Positions 35,070 to 44,590 of a stretch of DNA of 64,000 bases are shown here, piece by piece; the first letter of the stretch is position 1, and every line of letters begins with the position of its first letter. Made by a program: the position numbers and the translations under genes. The DNA is from Pseudomonas fluorescens. Lineage in GTDB: Bacteria; Pseudomonadota; Gammaproteobacteria; Pseudomonadales; Pseudomonadaceae. The DNA is taken from NCBI RefSeq assembly GCF_902497855.1, contig NZ_CABVHU010000006.1:248001-312000 (forward strand), given 5' to 3'. Under the pieces are notes generated by a model that saw only the letters and a list, made by a program, of their open reading frames with translations, made no database searches and was not told the DNA's origin.

Positions 35070-36704
35070 TCAGGCGCTCAACCAGACTTGATCCATTGGG
35101 TAGAAATCCGACGGGTGAACCTGGAAGCCCTGGACTTTCTTGCTCGCGGCGGTGAATTTGTCGCCCCAGAACGGCTGGACCATGACGCAGGCGTCTTGCA
35201 GGATCTGCTCGACGCTTTGCATCGCCGCCGCCCGTTGTTTCGGGTCGATGATGCCCATGGCTTTGTCCAGCGCGGCGTCGAACGCCGGGTCGCTGTAATG
35301 GCTTTCGTTCCAGGCCGCGCCGCTGCGGTAGGCCAGTTCCAGCGACATCACGCCCAACGGGCGATGCGCCCAGTAGGTGAGGCTGAACGCTGCTTTGTCC
35401 CAGATCGGCCAGTACTGGGTGGCCGGGATCACCTTGAGGTTGATGCGGATGCCGGCCTCGGCGCAGTTCTGTTGCAGAATCTGCGCGCAGTCCTGTTCGT
35501 AGCGGCCCTGGGTGTTGCCGACGATCAGGTCGATGTCGATGCCGTTCGGATGACCCGCTTCAGCGAGCAACTTCTTTGCCCCAGCCACGTCCCGAGCCCG
35601 TTTAGGCAGCGGGAAGTATTCCGGGTGTGACGGGGCGACGTGGTGATCTTCGCCCAGGGTGCCCATGCCGCGATAGGCGATTTTCAGCATCTGCGCGTTG
35701 TCGGTGCAGAGCACCACGGCTTTGCGAATCCGCACGTCGTCGAATGGCTTCTGGTCGCAGGCCATGCGCATGACGATGGTTTGCGCCGACTTGCAGGTCA
35801 GCAATTGCGCGCCTGGCAAGCGTTTCGCCAAGTCGAGTTCAGCCACCGTCACCCGGTACAGCACGTCCACTTGCCCGGCCTGCAACGCGGCGAGGTGGGT
35901 GGAGATGTCGGTGCCCATGTCGACGTAGCGCAGTTCGTCGAGGTTGGCTGGTTTGCGCCAGTAGTCGGCGCGCTTGGCGAAGGTCGCCTGCTTGTTGACC
36001 GCGAACGACACCAGTTTGAACGGCCCGGTGCCGAGCGGGTTTTTCGCCCAGTCGTCACCGGCCTTAAAGCTGCGGTGGACGATGGCGCAGGTGAAGGCGT
36101 TGAGCATTTCCGGGATCGCCAGCATCGGCCGCTTCAGTACCAGGCGGAACTGGAAGTCCCCGACTTTTTCGAAGGCGGTGATGTCCTGGAACGCGGTGCG
36201 GTTGATCGACTTCGAATCGGCGGCAATCCAGCGCTCGATGTTGTGCTGCACGTCCTCGACGTTGAAGGTGTCGCCGTTGCTCCACTTCACGTCCTGACGC
36301 AGGTTGAAGGTCCAGGTTTTCAGGTCCTCGGAGGGGCTCCAGCTCTCGGCCAGGTACGGGTGAGTGATGTTGTCGGCGTCGACCCAGGTCAGGAACTCCA
36401 AGGAGTTGCGCAACAGGTTCGAGGCTTCGATCCAGGTAATCAGCATCGGGTCCTGGATTTCCTGGATAGCGCAGGCAAACCGCAGGCTGCCGCCCTGACG
36501 CGGGGTGACTGCATCGGCGGCGTGGGCCGAGTTACCGAGTAGCGCGGAACCGAGGAAGGTGCTGGCGCTGGCGGCGGTGATACCCAGCAGAGCGGCAGTG
36601 CGCAGGAACTGGCGACGATTGATCTCGCCACTTTTGACTTGGGTGCACAGGTCGTTTACCGCTGGATGCGGCAGGCTGCCGTCCAGTGTCATTAATTCTT
36701 TCAT
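35070..36704 (-). CDS. ABC importer substrate-binding protein (family 5), Tat-exported
   Basis: 544 residues of the DppA/OppA family. The N-terminus has a twin-arginine motif (INRRQFLRTAALLG) followed by a hydrophobic stretch and a cut near AHAAD, so export is probably by Tat in folded form. The family-5 core starts at QGGSLRFACAIQEIQDPM. First gene of the importer set (binding protein, DppB, DppC, fused ATPase, then porin). The ligand is not necessarily a peptide; the neighbours (M24 protein, 2-oxoglutarate oxygenase) suggest an amino-acid-like or betaine-like compound. Confidence 0.92.
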   Translation of the reverse strand: MKELMTLDGSLPHPAVNDLCTQVKSGEINRRQFLRTAALLGITAASASTFLGSALLGNSAHAADAVTPRQGGSLRFACAIQEIQDPMLITWIEASNLLRNSLEFLTWVDADNITHPYLAESWSPSEDLKTWTFNLRQDVKWSNGDTFNVEDVQHNIERWIAADSKSINRTAFQDITAFEKVGDFQFRLVLKRPMLAIPEMLNAFTCAIVHRSFKAGDDWAKNPLGTGPFKLVSFAVNKQATFAKRADYWRKPANLDELRYVDMGTDISTHLAALQAGQVDVLYRVTVAELDLAKRLPGAQLLTCKSAQTIVMRMACDQKPFDDVRIRKAVVLCTDNAQMLKIAYRGMGTLGEDHHVAPSHPEYFPLPKRARDVAGAKKLLAEAGHPNGIDIDLIVGNTQGRYEQDCAQILQQNCAEAGIRINLKVIPATQYWPIWDKAAFSLTYWAHRPLGVMSLELAYRSGAAWNESHYSDPAFDAALDKAMGIIDPKQRAAAMQSVEQILQDACVMVQPFWGDKFTAASKKVQGFQVHPSDFYPMDQVWLSA

Positions 36705-37163
36705 ATGCCTCTCCGATAACGTGCAAAAGTGCGTTTTTCGACTGGCCGCAGATGCGGCGAGCGGCAGACGCGGTCGGTTTTCGATAAACCGAAACTGTCA
36801 GTGGCAAGCAGCGCGAAGGCGCAGGCGTGACAGGCGTGAAGCCGGCAGTAGAACAAGGCGCAACGAAATCAGGAGGACGGAGGCGGGGTATGACATAGGG
36901 CTGCTCTCATGTTGTTTTTATTAGAGATGCCCGCAGTTTTGTCATCTGGGCAAAGATCGACAAACGATAAATTCAACGCTGAAACGTTCGATAAATGCAT
37001 GTTACTGACCGTAAGGAAGGCTGCCGCTTGAGCTAGGCAGGCCGGACGGAGGAAAGCGCGGGTTCGAAACACTGCGCGGTGGCCGCAAACGCCCCTTGTT
37101 CCGGGAGGGAACAAGGGGAAAAACGGACGGTGTCGATGGAGGTGACGGCGCCGTCCGGGCAAC
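36705..37163. other. Gene-free region between ABC importer and M24 gene, with a hairpin
   Basis: 460 bases that should hold the promoter of the importer operon. At 37092-37118 an 11-bp perfect stem (CCCCTTGTTCC with its complement, 5-base loop) lies 46 bases past the M24 stop; it could end that minus-strand transcript but has no T-run on the right side. No gene supported. Confidence 0.5.
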
Positions 37164-38390
37164 TCAACGCGGCATTAGGCGCGGATCGAACGGGTAGTCG
37201 GAGAGCAATTCGATGCCGTTTTCGTGGATGTAGATCTGCTCTTCGAGCTTGACCCCTTCGCCGCCCTCATCGTGGCCGATGTAGCTTTCCACGCAGATGG
37301 TCATGCCGGCTTCGAACACTCCGTCGTAACCCAGCGCATCTATGTCTTCGCGGTGCACCACGTACGGGTATTCACCGGTCATACCAACGCCGTGGGCCAG
37401 CGCGAAATAGCGGTTGGCCTTGTAGTTGTCCGGGATTCTCCAGGCCAGTTCGGCGTATTCCTTGAAGCTGCGGCCAGCCTTGAGCATTTCCATGTTGGTC
37501 TGCACTTGCTCGTAGGCCAGTTTGTACAGTTCCTGTTGCTTGGCGGTGGCGGCTTGCTCGCCGCACAGGAAGGTCCGCGAAAAGTCTGCGTAGTAGCCGA
37601 AACGCCCGACTACGTCGGTGTCCAGCGCCACCAGGTCGCCGGCCTCGATCGGCCGAGTGCTGCATTCCTGAAACCATGGATTGGTGCGCGGGCCGGAGGA
37701 CAGCAAGCGGGTTTCCACGTAGTCGCCGTCGGTGGCGATCACGTGCTGGTGCAGGTGCGACCACAGTTCGTTTTCGCTGATGCCCGGCACCAATTTGCTT
37801 TCCATCAAGCGCACACCCGCTTCGGTGGCACGCAGGCTGGCGCGGATCATCTTCAGCTCGTTTGGCACTTTGATGCAGCGCGCGCGCTCCAGTGGTTCCT
37901 GTGCGTCGAAAATCTGGTAGCCGAGTTTTTGCAGTTCGAACGCGGCCGCCGAAGTCGCGCTTTCGATGGCGATCCGCTTATTGCCGCCGCACTTGCGCAC
38001 CAGTTCGTCGATTTCGGCAGCCCATTCGGCGGTGACGTTGTTCAGGAAGCTGTCGCAGAAGTAGTAAGAAATGGCTTTGGCCGGGCGCACCTCGTCGACG
38101 GTGTTGAGCTGTTCCGCCAAGTGCAGGCAGCCGCCAAATTCGAAGACCACCACCGGACCTTCTGCCGGAATGAAGGCGTAACGCGCCGGGTTGCGCGCCG
38201 AGTACACCTGCATGTTGCGCGAGCCAGTGGCGTAGCGCATGTGAGTCGGGTCGAACAACACACAGGCGGCGTAGTCGCGTTTTTTCAGTTCGTTGCGCAC
38301 CCGTTGCAAACGGTCGAGCTGGATCTGCTGGATCTCGTCGTACGTCGGTTCGCAGTCGGCAGGGTTGCGGTTAGGGCCGGACAGACTCAT
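37164..38390 (-). CDS. M24-family (creatinase/prolidase fold) enzyme, DddP-like
   Basis: 408 residues, start at 38390 (MSLSGPNRN) with AGGA 8 bases upstream. The metal-site residues of M24 proteins are visible: Asp in ALDTDVVG, Asp in YYADFSR, His in AHGVGM, Glu in CVESYIG and Glu in KLEEQIYI. The text strongly recalls the DMSP lyase DddP of marine bacteria (FDPTHMRYATGSRNMQ, ETRLLSSGPRTNPWFQEC and SYPFDPRLM have close counterparts there). True substrate could be DMSP, another betaine, a creatine-like amide or an ectoine-type compound. Co-directional with the 2-oxoglutarate oxygenase upstream and the ABC importer downstream. Confidence 0.85.
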   Translation of the reverse strand: MSLSGPNRNPADCEPTYDEIQQIQLDRLQRVRNELKKRDYAACVLFDPTHMRYATGSRNMQVYSARNPARYAFIPAEGPVVVFEFGGCLHLAEQLNTVDEVRPAKAISYYFCDSFLNNVTAEWAAEIDELVRKCGGNKRIAIESATSAAAFELQKLGYQIFDAQEPLERARCIKVPNELKMIRASLRATEAGVRLMESKLVPGISENELWSHLHQHVIATDGDYVETRLLSSGPRTNPWFQECSTRPIEAGDLVALDTDVVGRFGYYADFSRTFLCGEQAATAKQQELYKLAYEQVQTNMEMLKAGRSFKEYAELAWRIPDNYKANRYFALAHGVGMTGEYPYVVHREDIDALGYDGVFEAGMTICVESYIGHDEGGEGVKLEEQIYIHENGIELLSDYPFDPRLMPR

Positions 38391-38449
38391 GGGGTGTTCC
38401 TCGCAGGGCAAATACGGTTGATTTTTTTCTAGGATTTTTTGGGGGCGGA

Positions 38450-39331
38450 TCAGTCGAGCAACTGGTCGCTGCGCACCAGGTTGCGTTCGGCTTGCAGGTG
38501 GGCTTCGGACAGGCGTCCGTAAAGCTGTTTGGTGCGCTGGGCACGGCCGATGATTCCGGGCTTTTCGGAGTAGGCGAAGATCGCCGTGTTGCGCTCGGTG
38601 GCACCTTCGACGCGGGTCACCCGGTGCACCGAGAAACGGCCCTTGAATATCTGCAAGTCACCGGGGTTGAGTTCCAGTTCCTGCACGCGGCTGTGGTCTT
38701 CGCCGCGCACCACTTTGCCGACGGCGCCGAGGTTTTCCTGGGTGCGGGTACGGATCATCGGCGCGTACTCGAACAGACCGCCAGCCTCGGGCTTCTGGGT
38801 CATCATGCTGACGATGAATTCGTTGGTGTCGAAGTGCCAGGGCTGCTCGGTGCCTTGGGGCATCACATTGATCACCAGCCCGGCGAATGGGTCGGCGTAT
38901 TCGAAAATCTCCGGCTCGTTGAGGCAGGCGCCGATAAAGCGTTTCATCATTGGCGAGACGTACAGGCGATGGATGATCGCGTCCGGGGCGATCATGTCCC
39001 GGGTGACGAAACCGCTGGTGCGCTCCATGAATGTGCGGCGCGGGTCATCCTGGGGCAGAGCGGGGTCGTCTTCGGTGAAGTAGGCGTTGACTTTGCGCAC
39101 CGAGTAAAAGGTTTTTCCCGACAGCGCCTGACCTTCGGCACGTGCCTGTTTTAGCGCCTCGGGTCGCAGGAAGTTCTTCAGCAGGCAGCAACCGTCCTCG
39201 GCCAGTTCGGCGCGAGCGTGTTCGATCAGCGCCTGCAATCGGACATGGCCCGAATCATGTATGGGGTACAACTCGGTATCAATAATGTCGCTGATATCGC
39301 CAACTTCGGCGTCGGCAAGTTGAAGGCTCAT
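38450..39331 (-). CDS. Fe(II)/2-oxoglutarate-dependent oxygenase, HalD/ArpA-like
   Basis: 293 residues. The iron triad is an HxD pair in PWHFDTNEF plus a distal His in FSVHRVTRVEG, with the Arg following as probable 2-oxoglutarate ligand. The sequence style resembles the family that includes amino-acid halogenases (BesD, HalD). Those have Gly in place of the Asp, so this one should hydroxylate rather than halogenate. AGGAG lies 6 bases before the ATG. It is divergent from the LysR gene at 39448 and upstream of the M24 gene. Confidence 0.82.
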   Translation of the reverse strand: MSLQLADAEVGDISDIIDTELYPIHDSGHVRLQALIEHARAELAEDGCCLLKNFLRPEALKQARAEGQALSGKTFYSVRKVNAYFTEDDPALPQDDPRRTFMERTSGFVTRDMIAPDAIIHRLYVSPMMKRFIGACLNEPEIFEYADPFAGLVINVMPQGTEQPWHFDTNEFIVSMMTQKPEAGGLFEYAPMIRTRTQENLGAVGKVVRGEDHSRVQELELNPGDLQIFKGRFSVHRVTRVEGATERNTAIFAYSEKPGIIGRAQRTKQLYGRLSEAHLQAERNLVRSDQLLD

Positions 39332-39447
39332 GCAAGTCTCCTGGAACTATCAATTAACAGTGTTTGGCGTTGAATCGATAGTTGCTTAAAGAGGTGCGAA
39401 GTGGAAATTACAAGTTGTGATCGAATCCATCGGCAGGGGCGATAGTT

Positions 39448-40362
39448 ATGTCAGGCGAACTGGATGGGACCTTACTTAAAGTTTTTGTCGCTATTATCGA
39501 GTGCCATGGGTTTTCCGCGGCAGCCGAGCGCCTGCACAAAACCCAATCGACCATTAGCCAGAGTTTACAGCGCCTAGAAGAGATCGTCGGCACGCCGTTG
39601 GTGCAGCGCACCAGTCGCTCGGTCAGCCTGACGCCCGGTGGCGAGACTTTTCTGATTTACGCGCGGCAGATCCTCAAGCTTCACGCCGATGCAATCAACG
39701 CCGTGCAGCTGCCTGACGAACAGGTGTGCATCCACGTCGGCATGCCCGAGGACTACGCCCAGTTCTGCCTAGCCGAGGTGTTGCGGGATTTTCAAGCGCA
39801 GTTTCCGCATATGCGGCCGGACATTTGTTGCGAGATGTCCACGGCGCTGGTCAGTCGTTTGCAACGCGGTGAACTGGATCTGGTGTTGGGTGTGCAACAC
39901 GCCAATCTGCAACCGGGTGAGTACCTGTGCGACGAGCCGCTGGTGTGGGTCGCGGCTGAAGGTTGGCGCGCGGGTGAAGGCGATTCGGTGCCGCTGGCGG
40001 TGTATGCCGAGGGGTGTGCGTTTCGCGCCAACGCAGTCAGGGCGCTGGCCGAGGCCGGGCGGCCGTGGCACGTGGTTTACACCAGCCAGAGCCCGAGCGG
40101 TATCGGGATTGCCATTGAGCAGGGCCAGTCGGTCGGTGTCACGGCGCGGCGTCTGGTGCCGACGGGTTGGCAGGTGCTCGACGAGGCTCAGGGCTTTCCG
40201 CCGATTGAGCCGGCGCGATTGATGTTCTGGCGTTCGACTCAGTGTGAGGCGCTGGCGGTGGAGGCTTTGGTAGACATTCTTTCTCGCCAGTTGGGTCGTT
40301 CAGAGTGGCTGGCGGAGCGCGGGCTCGCGGCGTTGACGACGGGCCATCAGCCCCAGCAGTAA
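39448..40362 (+). CDS. LysR-family transcriptional regulator
   Basis: 304 residues with the N-terminal helix-turn-helix FSAAAERLHKTQSTISQSLQRLEEIVG and a C-terminal effector domain. Transcribed away from the 2-oxoglutarate oxygenase gene with a 116-bp gap, the classical arrangement for a regulator of the oxygenase/M24/ABC set. Its last 63 bases overlap the 3' end of the convergent MFS gene. Confidence 0.92.
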   Translation: MSGELDGTLLKVFVAIIECHGFSAAAERLHKTQSTISQSLQRLEEIVGTPLVQRTSRSVSLTPGGETFLIYARQILKLHADAINAVQLPDEQVCIHVGMPEDYAQFCLAEVLRDFQAQFPHMRPDICCEMSTALVSRLQRGELDLVLGVQHANLQPGEYLCDEPLVWVAAEGWRAGEGDSVPLAVYAEGCAFRANAVRALAEAGRPWHVVYTSQSPSGIGIAIEQGQSVGVTARRLVPTGWQVLDEAQGFPPIEPARLMFWRSTQCEALAVEALVDILSRQLGRSEWLAERGLAALTTGHQPQQ

Positions 40363-41535
40363 CAGACTCGCCGTCACCCAGCAGGCGATCCAGCCATGCA
40401 CCAGGGCAAACTGCCCGGTGGCTTGCAGCAGCCAGCCGCACAGCCAATTCGCGGTGGCGCTGCCCAAGCCATAACCGACCATGCTCAGGCTCACCACTTG
40501 CAGGCTTTGCACTGGGCTTAACCGTGCGCTGAGGTAGGCGGCCATCAGGCCCCAGACCGGGAAATAGAACAGCGCAAACAGCCCGGCGGCCAGCCAGGTC
40601 AAGCTCAGGCTCGGTTGCCAGAGCAGGACCAACATCGCCAGGCCAAACGCGCTGATGCTCAACGCCATCACCCTTAATGCGCCCCAGCGATCAGCCAGTG
40701 ACCCCAGCAGCAAACCGCCGACAACCCCGCCGATCCCGATCAGCGTCCACAGCGAACCCGTGATCTGCGCGTTGGCGGCCAGCCGTTCGCTGGCAAACGC
40801 TGAGAGGAAGTTGAGGAAGGGGCCGCTGACCCCGCCGATAAAGGCGCTGAGCAGCAGAATATGCAGCGCTACCGGGTGCTCCTGGCACAGGTTCAGCCAT
40901 TGCTTTAAAACCCGGCGCAATGACGGCGTGCTGCCGGGCTTGATCCGTGGTTCTGTCACCAACGGGGCCAAGGCCCAGAAGGTCAGCAGGGTGACGATCA
41001 ACGTCAGCACGGCGCAAATCAGCCAGAAGTGCATCAACGAGATACCGTGCAGCAGAGCGATCAACACGCCGTTAAGGCAGATCGCAAATGCCGCCCCCGA
41101 AGATGCCAGCCCCAGCACGCGGCTGCGGAGTGAGGCGGGGACCACCTCGCTGGCCAACGCGGCGATGGCGTTCCAGTTCGACACCGCACAGGCCGACACC
41201 AGCGCCAGGCACAACGCAAACGGCAGCACCCACGGCGTCGCAACTGCCAGTGCCAACAGCGCCGGGCTAAAGGCCATCGTCAGGCGCACCATGTTGCGCG
41301 GGCTGATCCACGCCGCCGCGATGCCGCTGACAATCGACGCGCCCATGTAGAATAGTTGCAGCAACGCCGCGATGAACGCGGCCTGGCTGTAGCTCAATTC
41401 GAATACCTGACGGATCTCGGGCAACAACGCGGAATACAGGAAAATACTGAAACCGTGGGTGGTGGCGTTACATGCGGTGAAGATTAGAGCCAATACGCCA
41501 ATACTTCTTGCGGGTGAACTTACAGTGATGGGCAT
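40300..41535 (-). CDS. MFS transporter (YbfB/CynX-like)
   Basis: 411 residues with 12 hydrophobic segments, no signal peptide. Signature loop between helices 2 and 3 is weak (AAWISPRNMVRL). The second-half loop GSLADRWGALRVM is clear. Substrate unknown. It converges on the LysR gene and the two coding ends overlap by 63 bases in antisense. Confidence 0.85.
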   Translation of the reverse strand: MPITVSSPARSIGVLALIFTACNATTHGFSIFLYSALLPEIRQVFELSYSQAAFIAALLQLFYMGASIVSGIAAAWISPRNMVRLTMAFSPALLALAVATPWVLPFALCLALVSACAVSNWNAIAALASEVVPASLRSRVLGLASSGAAFAICLNGVLIALLHGISLMHFWLICAVLTLIVTLLTFWALAPLVTEPRIKPGSTPSLRRVLKQWLNLCQEHPVALHILLLSAFIGGVSGPFLNFLSAFASERLAANAQITGSLWTLIGIGGVVGGLLLGSLADRWGALRVMALSISAFGLAMLVLLWQPSLSLTWLAAGLFALFYFPVWGLMAAYLSARLSPVQSLQVVSLSMVGYGLGSATANWLCGWLLQATGQFALVHGWIACWVTASLLLLGLMARRQRREPALRQPL

Positions 41536-41763
41536 GTTTGGCTCGATCAGATTAATTGCAACAGAATGGGGCGAAGTTGTAGGGTTCGCCCTATGTAGGT
41601 GCGTTTGTTTATTAAGGTGTTTAATTGAAGTCAGACTAGCGTTTATATAAAGAAAACAGCCAGTGCTTAATAGTCATGAGTGGGCTGCGAAATACTCATG
41701 CTATTTATGCGTGAGCGACAGCTTCCAGATCAAAAACGACTCGTTGATACAACGGTGATTAAT

Positions 41764-41789
41764 GTGGGAGCGAGCAAGCCCGCTCCCAC
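41764..41789. repeat. Short REP-like hairpin
   Basis: GTGGGAGCG (41764-41772) and its complement (41781-41789) around an 8-base loop; same GGGAGCGAGC core as other REPs in the window. Confidence 0.7.
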
Positions 41790-41919
41790 CCAAGCCAAAG
41801 CCAAAGGGTTTTAGGACAATGAAATCGTCCTACACAACACAAAAATGCATGTTACTCAGGAAATTTCCCACAAGCCGTGGGATGCTTGGTACTCGTCAGC
41901 CCTTGCGCGAGTACTGTTC

Positions 41920-42852
41920 ATGAAACGCAAAATGCCCGCACTCAATGCGCTCAAAGCCTTCGAAGTGGCCGGCAGCACCGGCAGCTTTACCCGGGCGGCG
42001 GAGTTGCTCAATGTCACCCAAAGTGCGGTCAGCCGCCAGGTGCGTCAGTTGGAGGAACAGCTCGGCGAGAACCTGCTGGAGCGCCGGCATCATCACCTCG
42101 AACTGACCAGCGCCGGCCGGGTGTTGCTGCGGGCGCTGCATCAATCCTTCGACAAGATCGAGCTGACGGTGCGTAGCATCCAGCAGAAATCCCACGCCAA
42201 TCGGCTGCACATCAACGCGCCGCCGACGTTCACCAGTCGTTGGCTGATGCCGCGCCTCGGACGGCTGCGCGAGAAGCACCCGGAGCTGGAGTTGAGCATC
42301 ACCACTCGTCTGCAAGACAGCCTGGCGGAAACCAGCACCCTGGACTGCGCGATCCGCTTTGGCGATGGCGAATGGGACGGTCTGGATAGCTCGCTGCTGA
42401 TCCAGGAACGGCATATCGCAGTGTGCGCGCCGTCGTTGTATGCGCGGGAGTGGAGCGAAGGCGGCATCGACCTTAATCGCCTGACTTTGCTGCACGTGCT
42501 GGCTCGGGAAGACCAGCGCTACCTGACCTGGAAACACTGGCTCGACGCGGCGAAAATCAGCGGCGTCGACACCCAGGGCGGTTATGAATTCGACCTTCTG
42601 GACCTGGCGATCCGTGCGGCCACTGATGGTTTGGGCATCACCATTGCCGACTGGCACATGGTCGCGCCGGAGCTGGCCAGCGGGCAGTTGACCCAGGTGC
42701 TGAACGTGCACGTGGAAGGGCATCAATCCTATTGGCTGGTGACCCGGCCGGAGCAGACTGAAATGCCGCAATTGCAGATGTTCAGCCAGTGGTTGCAGGA
42801 AGAAATCTGGTTGGCGCAACGCCAGCTCGAACCCTCCACCGCCACCAGCTAA
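41920..42852 (+). CDS. LysR-family regulator, GcvA-like
   Basis: 310 residues from the ATG at 41920 (MKRKMPALNALKAFEVAG). The frame extends upstream to 41845 but family members begin near this Met. The helix-turn-helix is AAELLNVTQSAVSRQVRQLEEQLG. It is in the same direction as, and 230 bases before, the ALDH/MFS/dehydratase/GMC operon, separated by a REP pair; it is the best candidate regulator of that operon. Confidence 0.9.
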   Translation: MKRKMPALNALKAFEVAGSTGSFTRAAELLNVTQSAVSRQVRQLEEQLGENLLERRHHHLELTSAGRVLLRALHQSFDKIELTVRSIQQKSHANRLHINAPPTFTSRWLMPRLGRLREKHPELELSITTRLQDSLAETSTLDCAIRFGDGEWDGLDSSLLIQERHIAVCAPSLYAREWSEGGIDLNRLTLLHVLAREDQRYLTWKHWLDAAKISGVDTQGGYEFDLLDLAIRAATDGLGITIADWHMVAPELASGQLTQVLNVHVEGHQSYWLVTRPEQTEMPQLQMFSQWLQEEIWLAQRQLEPSTATS

Positions 42853-42860
42853 ACCCCCAA

Positions 42861-42957
42861 CCCCTGTGGAAGCGGGCTTGCTCGCGAAGGCGTCGTGTCG
42901 GCCAACATCAATGTTGACTGAGCAGCCGCTTCGCGAGCAAGCCCGCTCCAACGGGGG
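42861..42957. repeat. REP pair (GCGGGCTTGCTCGCGAAG type)
   Basis: Imperfect arms 42861-42889 and 42929-42957 sharing the core AGCGGGCTTGCTCGCGAAG, in the gap behind the GcvA-like gene. Confidence 0.82.
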
Positions 42958-43082
42958 ATTTGACTCGTTCAAGGGGTAACCTGCTTTTTTCGAATGTTCC
43001 ACCGCTCAATAAATCGTTTGTTCAACCCCCTCAGGATGCCAAGACTGCGGGAACTGGATAAAAACAACGATGGGCGATTCAC

Positions 43083-44507
43083 ATGCGACTCGAGCGAAAC
43101 TTTGTAAACGGTCACTTCATTGAGCCTGCCAGCGATGCGCTGATTGCAGTCTACAACCCGGCGACCGAAGCCTTGGTCGGTCAGGTCTCGGCGGCAACTA
43201 CCGCTGAAGCCACCGCCGCCGTCGATGCTGCCGCCGCCGCCCAGAAGCTCTGGGGCAAGCTCACCAGCATCGAACGCGCCGAGCACTTGCGCTCATTCGC
43301 CGACGCCCTTGAAGCCTGCGCCGAGAACATCGGTGCCGCCCTGGCCGCCGAGTCCGGCAAGAGCGTTAGCGACGCCAGCAACGAAGCCCGTTACGCCGCG
43401 CAGATCACCCGTTACCACGCGGAGTGGGCGCGGCGGATCGAAGGCGAGATCATTCCCAGCGACACCCCGAACGAAAACCTCTTCTTGCACCGCGAGCCGA
43501 TTGGCGTGGTCGCGTGCCTGATCCCGTTTAACTACCCGGTCTACACCTTGCTGCGCAAAATCGCCCCGGCGCTGATTGCCGGTAATACCGTGGTGGTGCG
43601 TCCGAGTAACAACACCCCGACCTCGGCGTTTGAAATCGCCAAGGCTGTGCAGCAATCCGGCTTGCCCGCTGGCGTGGTCAACATCCTGACCATGGACCAT
43701 GCCACCGCCGCAGCGGTCTGCACCCACAAAGCGGTCGGTTTGATCACCCTGACCGGGAGCGTCAACGCCGGGCGCATCGTGCTCGATTACTGCAAGGACA
43801 ACATTGCCAAGCCATCGCTGGAGCTGGGCGGAAAAACCCCGGTGATCATCGAAGCCGACGCCGACCTTGAAGCCGCCGCCAGCGCCATCGTCGCTTCCAA
43901 GACCACTCACTGCGGCCAGTTGTGCACGGCTGTGGAGCGTGTCTATGTGCAGGAAAGCGTCTACGAACAATTCCTCGCACTGCTCAAAGTGAAGATCAGC
44001 GCTGTGAAGTTTGGCGACCGCGCCACCGACGCCAGCCTGATGGGCCCGTTGGTCAACGCCAGTTCGCAGCAAAACATCCACGCCATGGTCGAGCGCGCCG
44101 TCGCCGACGGTGCTGTACTGGAAACAGGCGGTTTTATCCCGCAGGGCAACGGTCATTTCTATCCGCCGACGCTGCTGAGCAACTGCCGCCAGGACATGGA
44201 AATGATCCAGGAAGAAATCTTCGGTCCGGTGCTGCCGGTGCTCAAGTACCGCGACATCGACGAAGCGCTGGCCATGGCCAACGATCACCAGTTCGGCCTG
44301 TCGTCGGTGCTGTACACCGAGAACTACCGCACCACGATGAAAGTCGCCAACGCCATCGAGGCCGGCGAGTTGTACGTCAATCGGACCCCGGCCGACCCGT
44401 ACCAGGGCTTCCACGCCGGGTGGAAACGCTCGGGCCTGGGCGGCGATGACGGCAAGCACGGCATGCTCGAATTTACCCAGACCCGACTCGTCGTCATGAA
44501 GTATTGA
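43083..44507 (+). CDS. Aldehyde dehydrogenase, lactaldehyde/glycolaldehyde type
   Basis: 474 residues with Glu247 (SLELGGKTP) and Cys281 (HCGQLCTAVER). The FNYPVYTLLRKIAPALIAGN and CGQLCTA stretches are those of the AldA-like group that oxidises lactaldehyde or glycolaldehyde. First gene of an operon with an MFS transporter, an enolase-superfamily dehydratase and a GMC oxidoreductase, suggesting breakdown of a sugar acid or polyol that yields a small hydroxyaldehyde. Confidence 0.9.
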   Translation: MRLERNFVNGHFIEPASDALIAVYNPATEALVGQVSAATTAEATAAVDAAAAAQKLWGKLTSIERAEHLRSFADALEACAENIGAALAAESGKSVSDASNEARYAAQITRYHAEWARRIEGEIIPSDTPNENLFLHREPIGVVACLIPFNYPVYTLLRKIAPALIAGNTVVVRPSNNTPTSAFEIAKAVQQSGLPAGVVNILTMDHATAAAVCTHKAVGLITLTGSVNAGRIVLDYCKDNIAKPSLELGGKTPVIIEADADLEAAASAIVASKTTHCGQLCTAVERVYVQESVYEQFLALLKVKISAVKFGDRATDASLMGPLVNASSQQNIHAMVERAVADGAVLETGGFIPQGNGHFYPPTLLSNCRQDMEMIQEEIFGPVLPVLKYRDIDEALAMANDHQFGLSSVLYTENYRTTMKVANAIEAGELYVNRTPADPYQGFHAGWKRSGLGGDDGKHGMLEFTQTRLVVMKY

Positions 44508-44590
44508 TCCACCCGTAACACGCCTCACGCCACACCTATAAAAACAATTATTGGGGCACCCGGACCACCGGGCTGCCCGAGGTCACACAG

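Noticed and set aside
35640..36542. 300-codon + strand frame opposite the ABC binding protein
   Set aside because: Shadow of a well-supported gene; composition is low-complexity and unlike any family.
37224..38432. 402-codon + strand frame opposite the M24 gene
   Set aside because: The M24 gene on the minus strand has full metal-site motifs; the opposite frame has none.
38450..39331. Amino-acid halogenase
   Set aside because: The iron site has Asp where halogenases need Gly or Ala, so hydroxylation is expected.
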